Positions 23,503 to 28,058 of a stretch of DNA of 28,058 nucleotides are shown here, one piece after another. The stretch covers positions 1 through 28,058 of the forward strand of contig JAEXOD010000145.1 in assembly GCA_023447335.1 (NCBI GenBank), read 5' to 3'. The stretch is from Bacteroidota bacterium. GTDB taxonomy: Bacteria; Bacteroidota; Ignavibacteria; Ignavibacteriales; Melioribacteraceae. Numbering within the stretch: position 1 is the stretch's first letter; every line of letters begins with the position of its first letter. The notes under the pieces were generated by a model. It saw only the letters and a list, made by a program, of their open reading frames with translations, searched no databases and was not told the origin of the DNA. The translations under genes were made by a program, and so were the position numbers.

Positions 23503-24142
23503 TATATACAGAAAGTATATTGATAAATTACTGCATTATTATTGAATTCTATTTACAAGTTTCTAGATGTTACTTCTGATAAATTTACATTAGTATTCAA
23601 TTTTATTAAATATATAAATATATCGTAATTTTTTAATTGTTAATCAAAAATTATAGTCTTCGTTCATCTAAGAATATATTTCTTTAAAGTTTAATTGGTT
23701 TCTAACCAGATAATAAATTTAAGAATAATGATTTGAAAATTCGAGTGAAATAAATAGTAATCTGTTAACTTCTTAATTGTATTTAAAAATTTGCTAATAT
23801 TGCAAATATATTGATAAAAAGTTGCTTTCTTAAATGAATAAGTTGTGTGTATATTTATTTATTTCTTATTATGTTTAGCTTGGGAAAAATAATTATATTA
23901 CAAATTGTACAATGGGTTTTAGACTAAATTGCTTTTTTATGTAACGAAATAATGTTATATTTACGGCTAAGTATCATTTAATAACAATTAAACAATGAAG
24001 ATAACTAGAATAATTGTTTTGAAAAATATGAATTAATGATTTGTAAAAATAAATATATTTTCAAATGGCTAATATAAATCTGATTACTTTGCAATCTAAA
24101 ATCAAAAAATATAAAATTATTTATCCTTAGCATGAGGGTGTA
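23503..24142. other. Gene-poor AT-rich stretch
   Basis: About 640 bases before the histidine kinase with frequent stops in all frames. I found no convincing open frame, tRNA, repeat array or recognisable protein remnant. The last 60 bases must hold the kinase promoter; TTACTTTGC at about 24085-24093 is a loose -7-like match only. Confidence 0.55.
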
Positions 24143-26176
24143 ATGAAAAACGAAAAAGATCTTTTAACGAGAATTTTTGATTATAGTAATGAATATATAT
24201 TAATTTGTGATGAAAAATTTGACATAATCACGAAAAATAAAAAATGCAATTCTCTATCGCTAAGTAAAGAAAATAATAATATTTTGTCTTTATTTGAAGG
24301 AATTATTAACGAAAAATTTCTTGAAGATTTAGATAATTTAAAAACAGGTTCAGAATTTGTTGAATTTACTTCGAATTTGAAAATTGAGGATGAAATTGTT
24401 TTTATTTCCGCAAAAGTAGTAAAAGTTTTTGAAAAATCGACATATTACGTTTTTTTTCTTCAAGATAACTCTAATTATGTTAAAATTAAAAGTGAGTTGA
24501 AATTAGAAAAGATGTTTATGTTTAATATTATGAATCAATTACCGGATTCAATTTATATAAAAGATAAAGAGAGTAAATTCTTAAGAATAAACAAAACTCA
24601 AATTGATACTTTAGGAGTAAGTGGAGAATATGAAGCATTAGGAAAATCTGATAAAGATTTTTTTACAGAAAGTCATTCAGAGGAAGCATTAGCAGATGAG
24701 AAAGATTTAATAAATTCTGTTGTTCCTTTCATTAACAAAGAAGAATTGATTAAACATTCTAACGGAAGTTATAGATGGGTTTCGACAATAAAAGCTCCTT
24801 TACTTGATGAAGATAAAAACATAATCGGTACATTGGGGATAACAAGGGATATAACTGACAAAAAGGAAATTGAAGCAGCGTTAAGAAAATCTGAGATGTT
24901 ATTTAAGTCAATATGGATAAATTCTATTGACGGGATGCGCATTTTAGATGACAAGGGTAAAATATTTATGGTCAATCCGGCATTTTGTTTAATGTTTGGA
25001 TTAACTGAACAAGAATTAATTGGAAAACCCATCTCGGTTTTATTTTATGAAAAACTTCCTGAAATTAAAGATAAAAAAAGGAGAGAAAAAACTCTTAAAA
25101 GACTTGAAGACGATATAAGAAATAGAAACATCTCTTATAGATTTGAAAAGCAATTACATTTATGGAATGATTCATATGTTTGGTTTGAGTTAACTAACGG
25201 ATATGTGGAATTAGAGAATAAAACTTTCTTATTAAGTGTTTTTCGAGACATTACCGAAAGAAAAAATGCAGAAGTTGAATTATCGAATTCGGAAAATTTA
25301 AACAAAACAACTATTAATGCACTTAGTGATATGTTATTTGTTACTGATAAAAAAAATAAAGTTGTTTTGATGAATAATTCATTAATAAATTTTATTAGGA
25401 AAGCAAACGATGATTTAATATGTAAAGATTTAAGTTTAGAAGATATGATTCAACTTTTTACATTTTTAAATTTAAGTTTTTATAGTGTGATATGCGAATC
25501 TAAAAAAGAACTAATTATTTTTGAACCGTTTACTTTGGGAAAAGAGAACTTCTTTTTTGAAATTAAATTTATTCCGGTTATAGACGATAACAAAGTTATT
25601 AGAATTATTACATTAATACTTGATATTACTGATATTAAGAAGTATGAAGAGGAATTGAGACGTAGTGCTCTAATTTTTGAAAATTTAAATGACTCCGTTT
25701 TTATTTTTAACAATAGGGGTGAAATAATAGATTTAAATGCAGCAACGGAATTAATGTTCGGATTCAATAAGAAGCAATTAATAAATCGACATTATTCAAA
25801 TTTAGAAGAGTTTGGTCTATTTATTCCTAAAATAACTGATTTAAAAAGGATAATAGATGATAAAAAAAAATGGAATGCAAAATTATGGTATAAAAATCCG
25901 GTAAAAACGAAAAACAAACATATAGATATCGAAATATTACCATTAACTGATGCAAAAGGAGAGAATATTGCATTTTTTGCAATCTCACGTGACATTACAG
26001 AATTAACCGTAGCAACAAACAAACTGAATGTTTATATAGGAGAATTGCAAAATAAAACAAAGATGCTTGAAGAATCCGAAAAAGAACTTAAATTAATAAA
26101 TAGCAGCAAGGATAAATTCTTTTCAATTCTTGCACATGATTTAAAGAGTCCGTTTCAAAGTATTTTAGGATTTTAA
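24143..26176 (+). CDS. Multi-PAS sensor histidine kinase, N-terminal fragment (ends at an in-frame TAA after the H-box)
   Basis: 677 residues, no signal peptide or membrane segment. There are four to five PAS domains: about 10-120, 128-243 (ending GTLGITRDITDKKEIE), 250-378 (ending SVFRDITERKNAE), 384-500 (ending LILDITDIKKYEEE) and 505-628 (ending FAISRDITELT). A coiled linker follows, then the start of HisKA with the phospho-acceptor His H665 in FFSILAHDLKSPFQSILGF. TAA at 26174-26176 cuts the frame right there. The same frame then continues with the rest of the HisKA domain and a complete ATPase domain, so this is one gene broken by a single stop. GAGGGTG before ATG 24143 is a ribosome binding site. 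No response regulator gene is adjacent. Confidence 0.85.
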   Translation: MKNEKDLLTRIFDYSNEYILICDEKFDIITKNKKCNSLSLSKENNNILSLFEGIINEKFLEDLDNLKTGSEFVEFTSNLKIEDEIVFISAKVVKVFEKSTYYVFFLQDNSNYVKIKSELKLEKMFMFNIMNQLPDSIYIKDKESKFLRINKTQIDTLGVSGEYEALGKSDKDFFTESHSEEALADEKDLINSVVPFINKEELIKHSNGSYRWVSTIKAPLLDEDKNIIGTLGITRDITDKKEIEAALRKSEMLFKSIWINSIDGMRILDDKGKIFMVNPAFCLMFGLTEQELIGKPISVLFYEKLPEIKDKKRREKTLKRLEDDIRNRNISYRFEKQLHLWNDSYVWFELTNGYVELENKTFLLSVFRDITERKNAEVELSNSENLNKTTINALSDMLFVTDKKNKVVLMNNSLINFIRKANDDLICKDLSLEDMIQLFTFLNLSFYSVICESKKELIIFEPFTLGKENFFFEIKFIPVIDDNKVIRIITLILDITDIKKYEEELRRSALIFENLNDSVFIFNNRGEIIDLNAATELMFGFNKKQLINRHYSNLEEFGLFIPKITDLKRIIDDKKKWNAKLWYKNPVKTKNKHIDIEILPLTDAKGENIAFFAISRDITELTVATNKLNVYIGELQNKTKMLEESEKELKLINSSKDKFFSILAHDLKSPFQSILGF

Positions 26177-26239
26177 AATATATTAAGAGAAGAATTTGAT
26201 AGCTTAAGTAAAGAAGAAATTGAATATATTATCAAAAAT

Positions 26240-26785
26240 ATGGGTGAAGGTACAAAAAACTTATATGCATTGATTGAAAACTTATTAGAGTGGAGTAGGG
26301 TACAATTAGGTAAGATAGAAATAAATAAAGAGAACTTTAATTTATCGGAATTAATTAAATCAGTAAGAAGTTTACTGATGGGGAACGCAATAAAAAAAGA
26401 AATAAAAATAGAAACTGATTTTGAAGAAAACATTTTCGTTTATTCAGATATTAAAATGATTAATAGTGTTATTACTAATTTGCTTTCAAATAGTCTTAAG
26501 TTCACAAATAGAGGCGGAGAAATTAAAATTTCCGTTAAAAAGAATAAACGGTATGCAATAATTACTTTAGCAGATTCAGGTATAGGTATGGATAAAAATA
26601 CATTAAAAGATTTATTTAGGATAGATAAAAATATAAGTCGAAGAGGAACCGAAAATGAGAAAGGCACTGGTTTAGGGTTAATATTATGTAAAGAATTTAT
26701 TGAGCGCAATGGGGGAGAATTGAAAGTTAAAAGTAAAGTTAATATTGGTTCCACGTTTATTTTTAATATACCCCTCACTAAATAA
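26240..26785 (+). CDS. Histidine kinase C-terminal fragment (HATPase domain, downstream of the nonsense codon)
   Basis: 181 residues from the first ATG after the stop, in the same frame as the upstream fragment; the kinase sequence actually resumes at 26177 with NILREEFDSLS. It contains the second HisKA helix (LYALIENLLEWSRVQLGKIE), N-box (NSVITNLLSNSLKFT), G1 box (DSGIGMD) and G2 box (GTGLGLILCKEF), all intact. No ribosome binding site is visible before ATG 26240, so separate translation is doubtful. The intact boxes imply that the break is recent or an error in the sequence. Confidence 0.75.
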   Translation: MGEGTKNLYALIENLLEWSRVQLGKIEINKENFNLSELIKSVRSLLMGNAIKKEIKIETDFEENIFVYSDIKMINSVITNLLSNSLKFTNRGGEIKISVKKNKRYAIITLADSGIGMDKNTLKDLFRIDKNISRRGTENEKGTGLGLILCKEFIERNGGELKVKSKVNIGSTFIFNIPLTK

Positions 26786-26856
26786 TTATCTTTAATAAGT
26801 TAGCGCTTTAATTTTAATGGTTTTTTATTTAAATTTAATATTGAATTATTTTTAAT

Positions 26857-28056
26857 ATGGGTTATAATATGAATAACGATTTAGAAGAAAAAATTCCGAG
26901 TTCAATTAATTTCATCAAGTCAATTATTCTTGATGATTTAAAAAGTAATAAATTTTTTGGAAAAGTACATACAAGATTTCCTCCCGAACCAAACGGTTAT
27001 CTTCACATTGGTCATGCTAAATCAATTTGCCTCAATTTTGGGTTAGCAAAAGAGTTTAACGGGAAGTGTAATCTTCGTTTTGATGATACTAACCCAAGTA
27101 AGGAAGATGTTGAATATGTTGATTCAATAAGAGAAGATGTAAAATGGCTTGGATTTGATTGGGAAGATAGAGAATTTTATGCATCTGATTATTTTGAAAA
27201 GATTTATGAATTTGCTATTTATCTTATTAAAGTCGGAAAAGCTTATGTTTGTGAACTAACACCGGAAGAGATGAGACAGTATAGAGGTACTTTAACTGAA
27301 GCAGGTAAAGAGAGTCCCTATAGAAATAGATCAGTGGAAGAGAATCTTGATTTATTTGAACGTATGAAAGCCGGTGAATTTGAAGAGGGCAAATACGTCC
27401 TTAGAGCCAAAATTGATATGAGTTCTCCAAATATGAATTTGCGTGACCCCATTTTGTATAGAATTTTAAAGGCAACACATCATCGTACCGGCGATAAATG
27501 GTGTATATATCCTATGTATGATTTTGCACACGGATATAGCGACATGATTGAAGGAATTACTCATTCAATTTGTACTTTAGAATTTGAGAACCATAGACCT
27601 TTATATGATTGGTTGTTAGATGCTATTGAGGCGAAACATCATCCGCAGCAGATTGAATTTGCAAGACTAAATCTTAATTATACAGTAATGAGTAAACGAA
27701 AGTTGTTACAACTTGTTCAGGAAAGATATGTAAGTGGTTGGGATGATCCAAGAATGCCAACTATAGCCGGTATTAGGAGACGTGGTTATACTCCTGAATC
27801 GATTAGGAACTTTGCCGAAAGAATCGGAGTTGCAAAACGAGATAATATAATTGACATTGCTTTATTAGAACATAGCGTTAGAGAAGACTTAAACAAACGA
27901 GCCATGCGTGTAATGGCTGTATTAAAACCATTAAAGATGGTGATAGATAATTATCCTGATGATCTAATAGAAGAGATGGAGGCTATAAATAATCCTGAAG
28001 ATGAGAGCATGGGAACAAGGAAAGTGCCATTTTCTAAAGTGCTTTATATTGAATGA
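26857..28056 (+). CDS. glnS: Glutaminyl-tRNA synthetase, ending early at an in-frame TGA at the window edge
   Basis: Charges tRNA-Gln with glutamine. Class I motifs are present: HIGH (H50-H53, in PNGYLHIGHAKS) and the KMSKS variant VMSKR (277-281). RFDDTNP, YRGTL and WDDPRMPTIAG(I)RRRG fit the GlnRS family rather than GluRS. The start may be ATG 26857 or 26869; neither has a ribosome binding site. The frame stops with TGA at 28054-28056 after KVPFSKVLYIE, where the family continues with a conserved Arg-containing stretch (IDR/IERxDF) and about 150 more residues of anticodon-binding domain. A one-base change from CGA or AGA would explain it. The rest of the gene would lie beyond the window. 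Confidence 0.93.
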   Translation: MGYNMNNDLEEKIPSSINFIKSIILDDLKSNKFFGKVHTRFPPEPNGYLHIGHAKSICLNFGLAKEFNGKCNLRFDDTNPSKEDVEYVDSIREDVKWLGFDWEDREFYASDYFEKIYEFAIYLIKVGKAYVCELTPEEMRQYRGTLTEAGKESPYRNRSVEENLDLFERMKAGEFEEGKYVLRAKIDMSSPNMNLRDPILYRILKATHHRTGDKWCIYPMYDFAHGYSDMIEGITHSICTLEFENHRPLYDWLLDAIEAKHHPQQIEFARLNLNYTVMSKRKLLQLVQERYVSGWDDPRMPTIAGIRRRGYTPESIRNFAERIGVAKRDNIIDIALLEHSVREDLNKRAMRVMAVLKPLKMVIDNYPDDLIEEMEAINNPEDESMGTRKVPFSKVLYIE

Positions 28057-28058
28057 GA

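Noticed and set aside
26174..28056. An altered genetic code (TAA or TGA read as sense)
   Set aside because: Many clear genes in the window end at TAA or TGA exactly where the family ends or where the next gene begins, so both act as stops. Two isolated nonsense codons are better explained by mutation or error.

Overview
This is a very AT-rich window (roughly 30% GC by eye) from what looks like a bacterium of the Bacteroidota/Chlorobiota/Ignavibacteriota (FCB) group. The reasons are signal peptides ending in '..AQ', weak or absent Shine-Dalgarno sites, HU/SPOR fusion and TonB-family envelope proteins, and promoters of the form TTG-N20/21-TAWWTTT(G/A) before three tRNAs and an outer-membrane protein gene. 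A sepiapterin-reductase-like SDR resembling the Chlorobium enzyme points towards the Chlorobiota/Ignavibacteriota side. This placement is inference. No mobile element, CRISPR array or rRNA was seen.

Layout. 1-1077 (minus): tRNA-Arg, tadA and the 5' part of adk. 1237-4074 (plus): dodecin, two atypical 2-Cys peroxiredoxins, then a three-gene set (PTPS, GTP cyclohydrolase I, sepiapterin-reductase-like SDR) that together would make tetrahydrobiopterin. 4075-4827 (minus): a lone DUF169 protein. 4962-7142: a stress module in which a Spy/CpxP-like periplasmic protein is divergent from an ECF sigma / membrane anti-sigma / second Spy-like protein operon. The two transcription units are separated by a dyad whose arms look like the -35 boxes of two matching ECF promoters. 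7238-9070: tRNA-Leu(GAG), an exported TPR protein and, on minus, a small outer-membrane barrel.

9234-19017 (plus) is a tight seven-gene run. It holds a fused phytol-kinase-like/phytyl-phosphate-kinase-like (VTE5-VTE6) membrane protein, a 992-residue periplasmic TPR protein, an outer-membrane barrel with a TonB-box-like N-terminus but no plug, a membrane-anchored HU-like/SPOR protein, and an ExbB/TolQ, ExbD/TolR and TonB set. The last six look like a self-contained, proton-motive-force-driven envelope machine. 18992-21110 (minus) is a four-gene overlapping operon: exported NHL-type propeller, DUF2085 protein and two small membrane proteins.

21195-28058: tRNA-Gln(CTG), a U32-family protein of the RlhA/TrhP type (minus), tRNA-Leu(CAA), an orphan hairpin in a gene-poor stretch of about 800 bases, a multi-PAS histidine kinase broken by one in-frame TAA just after its H-box, and glnS. 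The glnS frame ends in TGA two bases before the window edge, about 150 residues short and exactly where the family has a conserved Arg. The two nonsense codons deserve checking against reads.
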